Source of the DNA: Pseudomonadota bacterium
GTDB taxonomy: Bacteria; Pseudomonadota; Alphaproteobacteria; Paracaedibacterales; CAITNM01
NCBI GenBank assembly: GCA_026400695.1
Contig: JAPLON010000090.1
Location: 1 to 16,511 of the forward strand
DNA: 16,511 nucleotides
Reading direction: 5' to 3'
Numbering within the stretch: the stretch's first letter is position 1; the number at the start of each line of letters is the position of its first letter. Below the pieces are notes generated by a model. That model saw only the letters and a program-made list of their open reading frames with translations. It did not search any database and was not told the DNA's origin. This document shows positions 6,811-14,487 of the stretch, piece by piece. The position numbers were made by a program, and so were the translations under genes.

Positions 6811-7124
6811 AGAATACCCCCAGCCATAATGGTTGCAACTTGTAGACCACCAACTCCATATTTTGCGGTGATAGCAGCAAGAATAACTACAAATGCACCA
6901 GTTGGGCCAGAAATCTGTGTTCTTGTACCTCCAAATAGCCCAACTATCAAACCTGCAATAATTGCAGTATAGATGCCTTGCTCTGGTTTAACGCCGGACG
7001 CGACAGCAAAGGCTATAGCTAATGGCAAAGACACAATACCTACAATGATTCCAGCAATGCTATTGGTTTTCCAATTTTCAAGTCTAAATAAACCAGATTT
7101 ATATGCTTCGATAATTGCTATCAT
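6786..7124 (-). pseudogene. SulP family anion transporter, N-terminal fragment
   Basis: 112 codons run from ATG 7124 to TAG 6788-6786. Residues 1-104 are a normal SulP N-terminus: a short cytoplasmic lead, then transmembrane segments with the conserved stretches SLPLAIAFAVASGVKPEQGIYTAII and GGTRTQISGPTGAFVVIL. The last eight residues (LNSLLLNR) are translated from the inverted repeat arm beginning at 6810. The native protein would continue through another 35-45 residues before KYFFGLP. The fragment is in the same frame as the C-terminal part, so the original gene was one ORF, approximately 5529-7124. Only a weak SD is seen before the ATG. Confidence 0.85.
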
Positions 7125-7218
7125 GAAAATTCAAGTCTCTTGTTTTTGGGTTTTTCTGTACTGTATTGTCCTAACAGCTAATGATAAAAGTTGTCATCGA
7201 AAAATAATAGTCAGAAGA

Positions 7219-7249
7219 TGTTGCAATTTTATAGATGAAAATTGCAACA
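7219..7249 (-). terminator. Hairpin downstream of the RND operon, possible terminator
   Basis: A perfect 12-bp stem, TGTTGCAATTTT (7219-7230) with AAAATTGCAACA (7238-7249), closes a 7-base loop 18 bases past the permease stop codon. No T-run follows on the minus strand, so it is not a classic intrinsic terminator. It may stabilise the mRNA 3' end or assist termination. Confidence 0.4.
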
Positions 7250-7267
7250 ACTAGTTAGTTACTTACC

Positions 7268-10200
7268 CTAACCAGAAAACACCTTCGAAAAAATCCGTTT
7301 TCTTGTGTCAATCCACACAAAAAATAGTGGCGTAATGTATAGTGTTAACCATTGAGATAGTAGCAACCCGCCAATAATACAAATACCGAGAGGCTTCCTA
7401 AGTTCTGATCCTGAGCCATTCATTAAAGCAATGGGTAAAGCACCAATAATTGCTGCAAATGTGGTCATCATAATTGGGCGGAAACGACGTTTACAAGCCT
7501 CTATAATTGCTTCTTGGGCGCTTAAATTATGTTCTCGCTGCTTAACTATGGCGTAATCCACCATCATAATTGCATTTTTTTTCACAATGCCAATAAGTAG
7601 AACTATACCGATAATCGCGATTACATCGAGATCATATCTAAAAAGCCACAAGAAAATTAGTGCCCCTAAACCAGCGCTGGGTAAACCTGTTAATATGGTA
7701 ACTGGGTGCCGATAGCTTTCGTACAAAATACCCAAAATTATATAAATTGTAAAAATTGTAGCCAATATTAAAATTAACTGACCACCTTGTGACTGTTGAA
7801 AAGCCTGGGCTGCCCCTTGAAAAATACTAGTAACATTGGCTGGTATTTTCAGCTCTTGCTCAGTTGTTTTAATTAAAGCAATAGCCTGGCTTAAGCTAAC
7901 ACCAGCTTTTAAGTTAAAAGAAATAGTTGCCGCAGCTAATCTATTTAAATGATTTACTGTTAATGGCCCATTCTTTCTTTCAACAGTTGCAACCGCCGAT
8001 AAAGGCACTAAAGAACCACTATCAGAAGTTACATACAACTGAGACAAATCGCTTAAATTTTTTGATTCTTGTTTTTCCAAACCTAAAATAACAGGATATG
8101 TATTTGATTCCGTATATATTGTTGAAATCTGATTATCAGCATAAGCATAAGCCAAAGCATCAGTAATTCCCTTAATAGATAAACCAAACCGTGTAGCTAA
8201 ATTTCTGTCTATTTTTATATCAGCTTGCAAACTATTCATTTTTAAATCAGAAACCACATCAACAAACCCAGACAATTTACTAAGCTTTGCTTCCATTTTT
8301 AAAGAAAAGTCAGACAAGGCGTTTAAGTCTTGTGATTGCAACGTGTATTGAAATTGACTTTTTGATAAAGAAGCACCAACCCTTAGGTTTTGTACAGCTT
8401 GCATTGATATTTTTAGATTAGGTTGCTCTGCAAATTTTTTACGCAATGTTTGCATAACTTTATCTATAGAATCGCGCTTACCTCTATCTTTTAGTTTTAT
8501 AAAAAAACGCCCTTCGTTGCTTGCAATTGTTGTGGAAGACATTCCAATAGAACAATTAAAATTATCAATATTTGGATCACTTTTTAAAATTCCGATTAGA
8601 TTTCCTTCAATCGCAACCATCGATTCAAAAGATGTATCAGGCAATACTTCAGCCACTCCATAAATAAGTCCTGTATCTTCATTCGGGAAAAATCCTTTTG
8701 GAATAAATATATACAAAAGTACATTCAGTAATAAAATACCCAGCACAAAAGCTATAATGTGTTTTTGAAATTCAAATACCTTAACTAAAGTTATCTCGTA
8801 AGCTTTGGCCATCTTTTCATAAAAACCATTAAACCAATCTAATATAATTCCTTTACTTTCTTTGTGTTCATCCTTTAGATACTGGCTCAGCATCGGAATT
8901 AAAGATAACGAAACAAACCCTGAAGCCAAAATCACAATAGTAATTGTAACTGCAAACTCATGTAACAAACGCCCAACAATCCCAGGCATAAACAATACCG
9001 GTATAAAAGCTGCAATTAAAGACAAAGTCATAGAAATAACCGTAAACGATATTTCTTTTGAACCAATGAGCGCCGCTTCATAAGCTGACATTCCCTGTTC
9101 CCTACACACTGTAATATTTTCAAGCACTACAATTGCATCATCAATAATAAATCCTGTTGCAAGAGTTAACGCCAGCAAGGTCAAGTTATTTAAGCTATAA
9201 CCTAAAAAATACATTGCTGAAAATGTAATAACCAAAGATATAGGCAAACTAAGCGCTGGAATTATTGTTGTATAAATATTTCGTAAAAATAAAAAGATTA
9301 CTAAAACGACTAAAGCAATCGTCATTAAAGCGGTAAGTTGAATTTCTTTAACTGAATCACGAATTGAAGTAGTACGGTCTACAATTATGTCTAAATCTAA
9401 GTTTTGGGGCAGTTGTTTTCTTATTTCTGGAAGGACTTTTTTTACCAAATCTGCCACCGCAATAGCATTTGATCCTGGCTGCCTACTTACAGTTATGATA
9501 ATACAGCGATCCCCATTAAACCACGCTGAAGAATAAATGTTATCAACATCATCTAAAACTGTAGCAACATCTTTTAATCTTAAATTGTTCTGCTTATTTA
9601 AAAGAACCTCTGAAAATTCCTTGGCATTTTTTAACTGAGAATTTGGAAAAAGCATAAAAGACTGATCCATGCCTTGTAACACACCAGATGAACCATTAAT
9701 ATTTGCCTGCATAATATTATTGGCAATAGTATCAAGACCTATACCACGGTTTTTGACCATTTCAGGTTTAACATTTACCCTGACCGCGTACCGTTGTTGA
9801 CCAATAATATCAACCTGCGCAACATCTGCTAGCATTGACAATCGGTTAACAACATAATCCTCTGCAATATTATTAAGCTGCCATATTGGCATGGAATCAG
9901 AACTCATTGCCAAAATGATAATTGGTTGCTCCGAAGGATTAACTTTTTTAAAGGTAGGTGTGGTCGTCATTGTAGTTGGTAGACTTGATTGTGCACTCGA
10001 AATGGCCGTACTAACATCTTGTGCAGCTGAATTTAAATCTACGCTAAGACCAAATTCTAAAGTAAGCCTCGTAATACCTTGAGCATTTATAGATGTCATG
10101 TTTTCAAGGCCAGGAATTGCTGAAAATTTTTGTTCTAAAGGAAGTGAAACGGCTTTAGCCATAACTTCTGGACTTGCCCCGGCTAATTTTGCGCTAACTT

Positions 10201-10336
10201 GAATGACCGGAAACTCAATCTTTGGTAACGCGCTAACTGGCAAAGATTTGTAAGAAAAGCTACTCATCAAAACCAACCAAAGCATAAGTAACGTAGTCAT
10301 TACTGGTCGCTTAATGAATAATTCCGAAATATTCAT
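7268..10336 (-). CDS. RND efflux pump inner-membrane permease, MdtB/MdtC-like
   Basis: 1022 residues, full length for the AcrB/MdtB family. It uses proton import to expel drugs or other amphipathic compounds from the inner membrane and periplasm through an outer-membrane channel. It begins with the usual NISELFIKRPVMTTLLML first helix. TM4 carries the proton-relay pair D399-D400 in GFIIDDAIVVLEN (AcrB D407/D408). TM10 carries K919-K920 in LIGIVKKNAIMMVDYAI, matching the AcrB K940 region. Two large periplasmic loops (about 35-335 and 550-855) form the porter and docking domains. The stretch DLDVIAIIGIVLLIGIVKKNAIMMVD is closest to MdtB/MdtC by memory. Its ATG overlaps the stop of the adaptor gene (ATGA), so translation is probably coupled. 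No TolC-type channel and no second permease gene are present, so it should work as a homotrimer with a channel encoded elsewhere. Substrate unknown. Confidence 0.95.
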   Translation of the reverse strand: MNISELFIKRPVMTTLLMLWLVLMSSFSYKSLPVSALPKIEFPVIQVSAKLAGASPEVMAKAVSLPLEQKFSAIPGLENMTSINAQGITRLTLEFGLSVDLNSAAQDVSTAISSAQSSLPTTMTTTPTFKKVNPSEQPIIILAMSSDSMPIWQLNNIAEDYVVNRLSMLADVAQVDIIGQQRYAVRVNVKPEMVKNRGIGLDTIANNIMQANINGSSGVLQGMDQSFMLFPNSQLKNAKEFSEVLLNKQNNLRLKDVATVLDDVDNIYSSAWFNGDRCIIITVSRQPGSNAIAVADLVKKVLPEIRKQLPQNLDLDIIVDRTTSIRDSVKEIQLTALMTIALVVLVIFLFLRNIYTTIIPALSLPISLVITFSAMYFLGYSLNNLTLLALTLATGFIIDDAIVVLENITVCREQGMSAYEAALIGSKEISFTVISMTLSLIAAFIPVLFMPGIVGRLLHEFAVTITIVILASGFVSLSLIPMLSQYLKDEHKESKGIILDWFNGFYEKMAKAYEITLVKVFEFQKHIIAFVLGILLLNVLLYIFIPKGFFPNEDTGLIYGVAEVLPDTSFESMVAIEGNLIGILKSDPNIDNFNCSIGMSSTTIASNEGRFFIKLKDRGKRDSIDKVMQTLRKKFAEQPNLKISMQAVQNLRVGASLSKSQFQYTLQSQDLNALSDFSLKMEAKLSKLSGFVDVVSDLKMNSLQADIKIDRNLATRFGLSIKGITDALAYAYADNQISTIYTESNTYPVILGLEKQESKNLSDLSQLYVTSDSGSLVPLSAVATVERKNGPLTVNHLNRLAAATISFNLKAGVSLSQAIALIKTTEQELKIPANVTSIFQGAAQAFQQSQGGQLILILATIFTIYIILGILYESYRHPVTILTGLPSAGLGALIFLWLFRYDLDVIAIIGIVLLIGIVKKNAIMMVDYAIVKQREHNLSAQEAIIEACKRRFRPIMMTTFAAIIGALPIALMNGSGSELRKPLGICIIGGLLLSQWLTLYITPLFFVWIDTRKRIFSKVFSG

Positions 10337-11475
10337 AAGGTTTCACTTGGCCGTTTCCGCACAACAACCCCATCTTTTAAATGAATTTGCCCTTCGGTAA
10401 CGACTATTTCTCCATTTTTTAAACCACTTTCAATAATGGCAATTCCATCAAAGCTATCACGTACCTTAACTGTTCTTCTTTTTGCCGTTTTTTGTTTATC
10501 ATCAAAAACAAAAGCATAGCTACCATCTTGACCACTTAATACCGCATTACTTGGAATAACAATGGCATTATTATATGAACCTATCTCTAAATTGCCATTA
10601 ACTGACATGCCTGGACGTAAAGATAAATCAGCATTTTCCACCAAAACCTTTAACGAAAACACACCTGCCTTAGAGTTAACTCCCTGATCTATCGCAACAG
10701 GCTTGGATAGATTTTTAATTGGCTTATCATTAACGTCAATCAAACTAACCTTTATGGTTTCCAGACCTTTACTTAAAATCTGCGACATATACCTTTCAGG
10801 AATATCAAAAATTACATCTATAGGGTCTATACTAACTACTGAAACTAAAGGAGTGGTTTCTGATTGGCGCACAACGGTTCCGGGCTGCAGCTTAACAAAA
10901 CCGGTTATACCCTTAACAGGACTTTTAATCTTGGCATAGCCAATCTGTAAGTTTAAAAGTTCAATCTGAGCCTCTGTAGCCTCCTGATTCGCCTTATTGC
11001 CCTTCATAGTTGCTACAAGCGTATCAACAACAGATTGAGTTGCAGCACCCTTTTTCAGAAGAATTTCATTTCGTTTAAGTTCTTTTTCCGACTGAACAAC
11101 CAAAGCATCATTTTTTTCAAGATTAGCCTCCGCCTGTTTCAATTGTGAAAGCAACATATCGTCATCAAGGGTGAATAGCATATCCCCCTCTTCAACCAAC
11201 TGCCCCTCTTTAAAATGTACTTTCCTTATTTGTGAATCAATACGATTACGAATAAGTACTTCCGCCTGAGGGATTAGAGTTGAAGCAATTTTTATTTTCT
11301 GGGGAATGGTCTGACATTTCACAACCTCTGTACTTACCAAAGGCAAGTCAGAAGCTAAGGATTTCCCACCACTAAAAAACCAAGATAAAAAAACAAACGC
11401 AACCACCATAAAAATAGCGGCTATTTTTTGTTTTACACTAGCACCTAGCCATATATGTAAAATACAATCCTTCAT
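10333..11475 (-). CDS. RND efflux periplasmic adaptor (membrane fusion protein), MdtA-like
   Basis: 380 residues. An N-terminal membrane anchor at about 14-34 (VKQKIAAIFMVVAFVFLSWFF) is followed by the split lipoyl domain (IDSQIRKVHFKEGQLVEEGDMLFTLDDD, about 79-106). Next come an alpha-hairpin coiled coil at about 107-180, a second lipoyl half (IKSPVKGITGFVKLQPGTVV), beta-barrel and membrane-proximal domains ending in VTEGQIHLKDGVVV. It bridges the permease to the outer-membrane channel. It lacks a lipobox Cys, so it is anchored by its helix. It is first in the operon, with its stop overlapping the permease start by 4 bases. ATG 11475 has no clear SD, and upstream DNA to the cyd operon start is about 165 bases, probably carrying both divergent promoters. 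Confidence 0.93.
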   Translation of the reverse strand: MKDCILHIWLGASVKQKIAAIFMVVAFVFLSWFFSGGKSLASDLPLVSTEVVKCQTIPQKIKIASTLIPQAEVLIRNRIDSQIRKVHFKEGQLVEEGDMLFTLDDDMLLSQLKQAEANLEKNDALVVQSEKELKRNEILLKKGAATQSVVDTLVATMKGNKANQEATEAQIELLNLQIGYAKIKSPVKGITGFVKLQPGTVVRQSETTPLVSVVSIDPIDVIFDIPERYMSQILSKGLETIKVSLIDVNDKPIKNLSKPVAIDQGVNSKAGVFSLKVLVENADLSLRPGMSVNGNLEIGSYNNAIVIPSNAVLSGQDGSYAFVFDDKQKTAKRRTVKVRDSFDGIAIIESGLKNGEIVVTEGQIHLKDGVVVRKRPSETL

Positions 11476-11583
11476 ACGGTAATAGTAACATGCAAAAAAT
11501 TAACAACAGGTTTACACAGTGCATAAATTTTACAAACATTGACTAAAAATCTTTAAATATTTAAAAAAATTTTAAATACGTAC

Positions 11584-11613
11584 TTACAAGGTGTTACAAA
11601 AAATAGGTATACT
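11584..11613 (+). promoter_or_regulatory. Candidate promoter of the cytochrome bd operon
   Basis: TATACT at 11608-11613 (5 of 6 to the -10 consensus) has TTACAA 18 bases upstream at 11584-11589, a poor -35. It lies about 28 bases before the first ORF of the operon. I see no clear FNR-type site (TTGAT-N4-ATCAA) nearby. Confidence 0.3.
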
Positions 11614-11640
11614 GTACGAACATAGCAATCTGGTTGCCCT

Positions 11641-11772
11641 ATGCCAAAATTTCTTGATTTAAAAATTGCAATAGCCATCAAAATTATCATTGTGGCCATT
11701 ACTGTTTATTACGTTAGGCAAAACAGCAGCCATGTAACTGTTATGCAAGTTGATCAACACTTAGTTAAGTAG
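11641..11772 (+). CDS. Small single-span membrane protein ahead of cydA
   Basis: 43 codons, MPKFLDLKIAIAIKIIIVAI followed by a polar tail ending DQHLVK. Residues 9-25 form one hydrophobic segment, with charged or polar ends. It lies 6 bases upstream of cydA on the same strand, between a likely promoter and cydA, suggesting translational coupling; cydA itself has only a weak SD. This ORF also lacks a clear SD, which lowers confidence. It is not CydX (found at 14401) and I do not recognise it. Known small bd-oxidase partners (CydX, CydH/CydY, DUF2474) are also single-helix proteins, so an accessory subunit is possible. A perfect palindrome GTTGATCAAC lies inside it at 11749-11758. Confidence 0.45.
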   Translation: MPKFLDLKIAIAIKIIIVAITVYYVRQNSSHVTVMQVDQHLVK

Positions 11773-11778
11773 TGAATT

Positions 11779-12132
11779 ATGTTTGAAAGTCTTTCCGCCG
11801 TTCAATTAGCTCGTCTCCAATTTGGCGTTACGGCAATGTACCATTTTTTGTTTGTGCCATTAACATTGGGGCTAAGCTTTTTGCTTGCCATTATGGAAAG
11901 TGTTTATGTGATGACGCAAAAATCCATATGGAAACAAATGACGCAATTTTGGGGTCTACTATTTGGCATAAACTTTGCCATGGGTGTTGCCACAGGTATA
12001 ACGCTTGAATTTCAGTTTGGTACTAATTGGGCTTATTACAGCCATTATGTTGGTGATATTTTTGGATCACTGCTTGCCATTGAAGGATTAATGGCCTTCT
12101 TTTTAGAAGCAACTTTAATTGGCCTATTCTAG
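11779..12132 (+). pseudogene. cydA: Cytochrome bd ubiquinol oxidase subunit I, N-terminal fragment (cydA interrupted)
   Basis: 117 residues closely matching the CydA N-terminus: LARLQFGVTAMYHFLFVPLTLG with the axial heme b595 ligand His at residue 22, GINFAMGVATGITLEFQFGTNWAYYSHYVGDIFG, and AIEGLMAFFLEATLIGLF with the two conserved proton-path Glu residues (E99/E107 in E. coli). It ends in TAG directly after GLF, where family members continue FFGWDRL... for about 20 residues before the next recognisable block. The rest of the gene follows at once in the next frame. The operon is otherwise intact, so the lesion is either recent or an error in the sequence. Confidence 0.85.
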
Positions 12133-13259
12133 CTACTAACTTTTCTGCCCTTTGGATATTAATTGCTAATGCTTGGATGCAGCACCCCGTAGGATCAACT
12201 TTTAATGTTGAGACTCTGCGTATGGAGCTAACCAATTTTTATGAAATATTTTTTAGCCCAGTAGCACAATCAAAGTTTGTGCACACAGTAAGTGCTGGCT
12301 ACATTACTGGCGCTGTATTCGTAATGGCGATTAGCGCTTGGTATTTACTTTCCAAACGCCATATAGAATTTGCGAAACGTTCAATGACAGTTGCGGCAAG
12401 TTTTGGACTGGCCTCAGCTTTAAGTGTAATTGTACTAGGGGATGAAAGCGGCTACACATTAACCCAAAACCAAAAAATGAAAATGGCCGCAATGGAAGCA
12501 ATGTGGCACACTGAAAAAGCTCCAGCAGACCTATTATTGTTTGCTATACCGAATACAGAAACCCGTGAAAACACTTGCCAAATTAAGCTACCGTACTTGT
12601 TAGGGTTAATTGCTACGCGTTCTTTTTCTGAAGAAATTCCTGGTATTAATGAACTAGAAGCAGCCGCTATACCACGTATTCAAAATGGACAAAAAGCATA
12701 CCTAGCCTTACAAAAATTACGCAAAAATCGTAACAACTCAGAAGCTGAAGCAGAATTTGCAAAATACAAGAATGACTTAGGTTATGGGTTATTACTTAAA
12801 AAATATAGTTCTGATCTTAACAATATAGATGATGAAACTATCAAAAAAGCAGCAAAAGACACTGTGCCAAATGTAGTATCAATCTTTATTTGTTTTAGGG
12901 TAATGGTTGCTTGCGCATTCATATTACTCCTTTATTTCACAATGGCTTTTTGGTACTCAACTAAACGCTGTTTTGAAAAATGCCCAAGATTTTTAAAATC
13001 AAGCTTACTTGTTTTACCGCTTCCATGGATAGCTATTATGTGCGGCTGGTTTGTGGCTGAGCATGGAAGGCAACCTTGGGCAATTGAAGGTGTTTTGCCA
13101 ACCTTCATGGGTGCATCAAACCTAGATAAATCGTCATTACTAATTTCTATGGCAATGTTTGTATTGTTCTACACAGTTCTTTTAGTTTTTGATGTGATTT
13201 TACTTAAAAAATACATTAAGAACGGTCCTGATATTTTTTTAGAAACTAAGGAGGCGTAA
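12129..13259 (+). pseudogene. cydA: Cytochrome bd ubiquinol oxidase subunit I, C-terminal fragment (cydA interrupted)
   Basis: The reading resumes at about 12129 as LATNFSALWILIANAWMQHPVG and continues to TAA 13257-13259. The only ATG near the junction is at 12177. It keeps the b558 ligand His in KFVHTVSAGY, LGDESGY, the long Q-loop (about FAIPNTETRENTCQIKLPYLLGLIATR through DLGYGLLLKKY) that marks the E. coli-like L-type, the second b558 ligand Met in FRVMVACAF, and GWFVAEHGRQPWAIEGVLPT. Compared with E. coli CydA, some 20 residues (from FFGWDRL to the start of TM4) are missing. The frame moves as a deletion of 3n+1 bases, about 61, would cause. The joined fragments give about 493 residues against 522 in E. 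coli. The stop overlaps the cydB ATG by one base. Confidence 0.85.
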
Positions 13260-14389
13260 TGCCATCACTCGAAGTACTACAAATCACCTGGTGGATTCTT
13301 TTAGGGGTATTACTTACAGGATTCGCCTTAACAGATGGCTTTGACCTAGGGGTTGCAAGTTTATTAACAACTCTCGCAAAAACAGATGATGAACGCCGCT
13401 TATTAATCAACACCATAGCCCCTGTTTGGGAAAGTAATCAAGTATGGCTGATCCTAGGAGCTGGGGCCATATTTGCTGCATGGCCAGTAGTTTACTCCGT
13501 TGCATTCCCAACTATGTACCTAGCCATGCTGTTGGTTTTAGCGTGCCTTATAATTAGACCAGTTGGCCTTAAGTTTCGCAGTAAAATGCCAAGTCAACAG
13601 TGGCGCTATGCTTGGGATTGGGCTATTTGTATTTCAAGTTTAATACCTGCTTTGGTATTTGGAATAGCTGTCGGAAATGCCATTTTAGGGTTACCATTTA
13701 GTTTTGAAGAAAATTTAATGTTACAAACAAAAAGTGTATTTTTCCCCTTATTTTCACCATTTTCAATTCTCGCAGGTTTTGTTTCTGTAAGTATGTTATT
13801 AGCGCATGGAGCCGCGTACTTACGTTTAAAAATTGATCATCCAATTGCTTTAAAGGCACACTCTGTACAAAAGATAGCATCATTTACAGCACTTGTTTGC
13901 TTTATTGGCGCTGGCTTAGTTTTAAACAATACTGAATATGGTTTCACACTTGAAGAAGCCGGCCACGCCCAAAATATCTTAAGCAAAGCTGTTGGCGTTC
14001 AAAGAATTGAAGAAAGCATAGAACTATCCCAACGATTTTTTAGTAACTATGCAATGATTGCCGCCATGATTGCTTTTTTTGGATTCATGATATCTATGGT
14101 TTCTGGCAAAAAACACCCATCTGTTGGATTTTTGGCAACATCAACAAGCATAATAGGGGTAATAGCAACCGCAGGGCTAGCTACCTTTCCGTTCATTTTA
14201 CCGTCAACTATTGCACCTAACCATAGTCTTACAGTTTGGGATGCATCATCATCGCAACTTACGCTGTTCATTATGCTAATTGCTGTTTTAATATTTTTAC
14301 CATTCATTTTAACTTATGTAATCTGGACCTATAAAGTTTTCGCTAAACGCTTAACTCTAAAAGATTTAGACGACCCCCAAATGTATTAA
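13259..14389 (+). CDS. cydB: Cytochrome bd ubiquinol oxidase subunit II
   Basis: 376 residues, close to E. coli CydB (379). CydB pairs with CydA in the inner membrane to reduce oxygen to water with electrons from quinol, at high oxygen affinity. WWILLGVLLTGFALTDGFDLG at the N-terminus contains conserved D29, and APVWESNQVW contains W57. PVGLKFRSKMP and a further set of transmembrane segments follow, ending in KAFAKRL-like tail residues (YKVFAKRLTLKDLDD). The ATG overlaps the cydA stop as TAATG, with AAGGAGG just upstream, so it can be translated independently of the damaged cydA. No lesion is visible. Confidence 0.95.
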   Translation: MPSLEVLQITWWILLGVLLTGFALTDGFDLGVASLLTTLAKTDDERRLLINTIAPVWESNQVWLILGAGAIFAAWPVVYSVAFPTMYLAMLLVLACLIIRPVGLKFRSKMPSQQWRYAWDWAICISSLIPALVFGIAVGNAILGLPFSFEENLMLQTKSVFFPLFSPFSILAGFVSVSMLLAHGAAYLRLKIDHPIALKAHSVQKIASFTALVCFIGAGLVLNNTEYGFTLEEAGHAQNILSKAVGVQRIEESIELSQRFFSNYAMIAAMIAFFGFMISMVSGKKHPSVGFLATSTSIIGVIATAGLATFPFILPSTIAPNHSLTVWDASSSQLTLFIMLIAVLIFLPFILTYVIWTYKVFAKRLTLKDLDDPQMY

Positions 14390-14400
14390 AAAGGATTTAT

Positions 14401-14487
14401 ATGTGGTACTTCAGTTGGATATTAGGATTAGGGTTAGCTTGCTGCTTTAGTATATTAAATGCCATGTGGCTAGAATCGGATAACTAA
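14401..14487 (+). CDS. cydX: Cytochrome bd small subunit CydX
   Basis: 28 codons: MWYFSWILGLGLACCFSILN then AMWLESDN. The N-terminal WYFSWILG, one hydrophobic helix and the acidic end after AMWLE are the CydX/YbgT signature. CydX binds CydA and stabilises the heme arrangement of the oxidase. AAGGA lies 7-8 bases before the ATG and cydB ends 11 bases upstream. The stop codon is followed without gap by the ATG of the ABC exporter. Confidence 0.9.
   Translation: MWYFSWILGLGLACCFSILNAMWLESDN

Noticed and set aside
11749..11758. GTTGATCAAC palindrome as an FNR/CRP-type operator
   Set aside because: The half-sites abut without the 4-base spacer of an FNR site, and it lies inside the small ORF downstream of the likely promoter.
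12023..12235. 70-codon minus-strand frame across the cydA break
   Set aside because: It is antisense to two stretches of clear CydA coding sequence and has no recognisable product.
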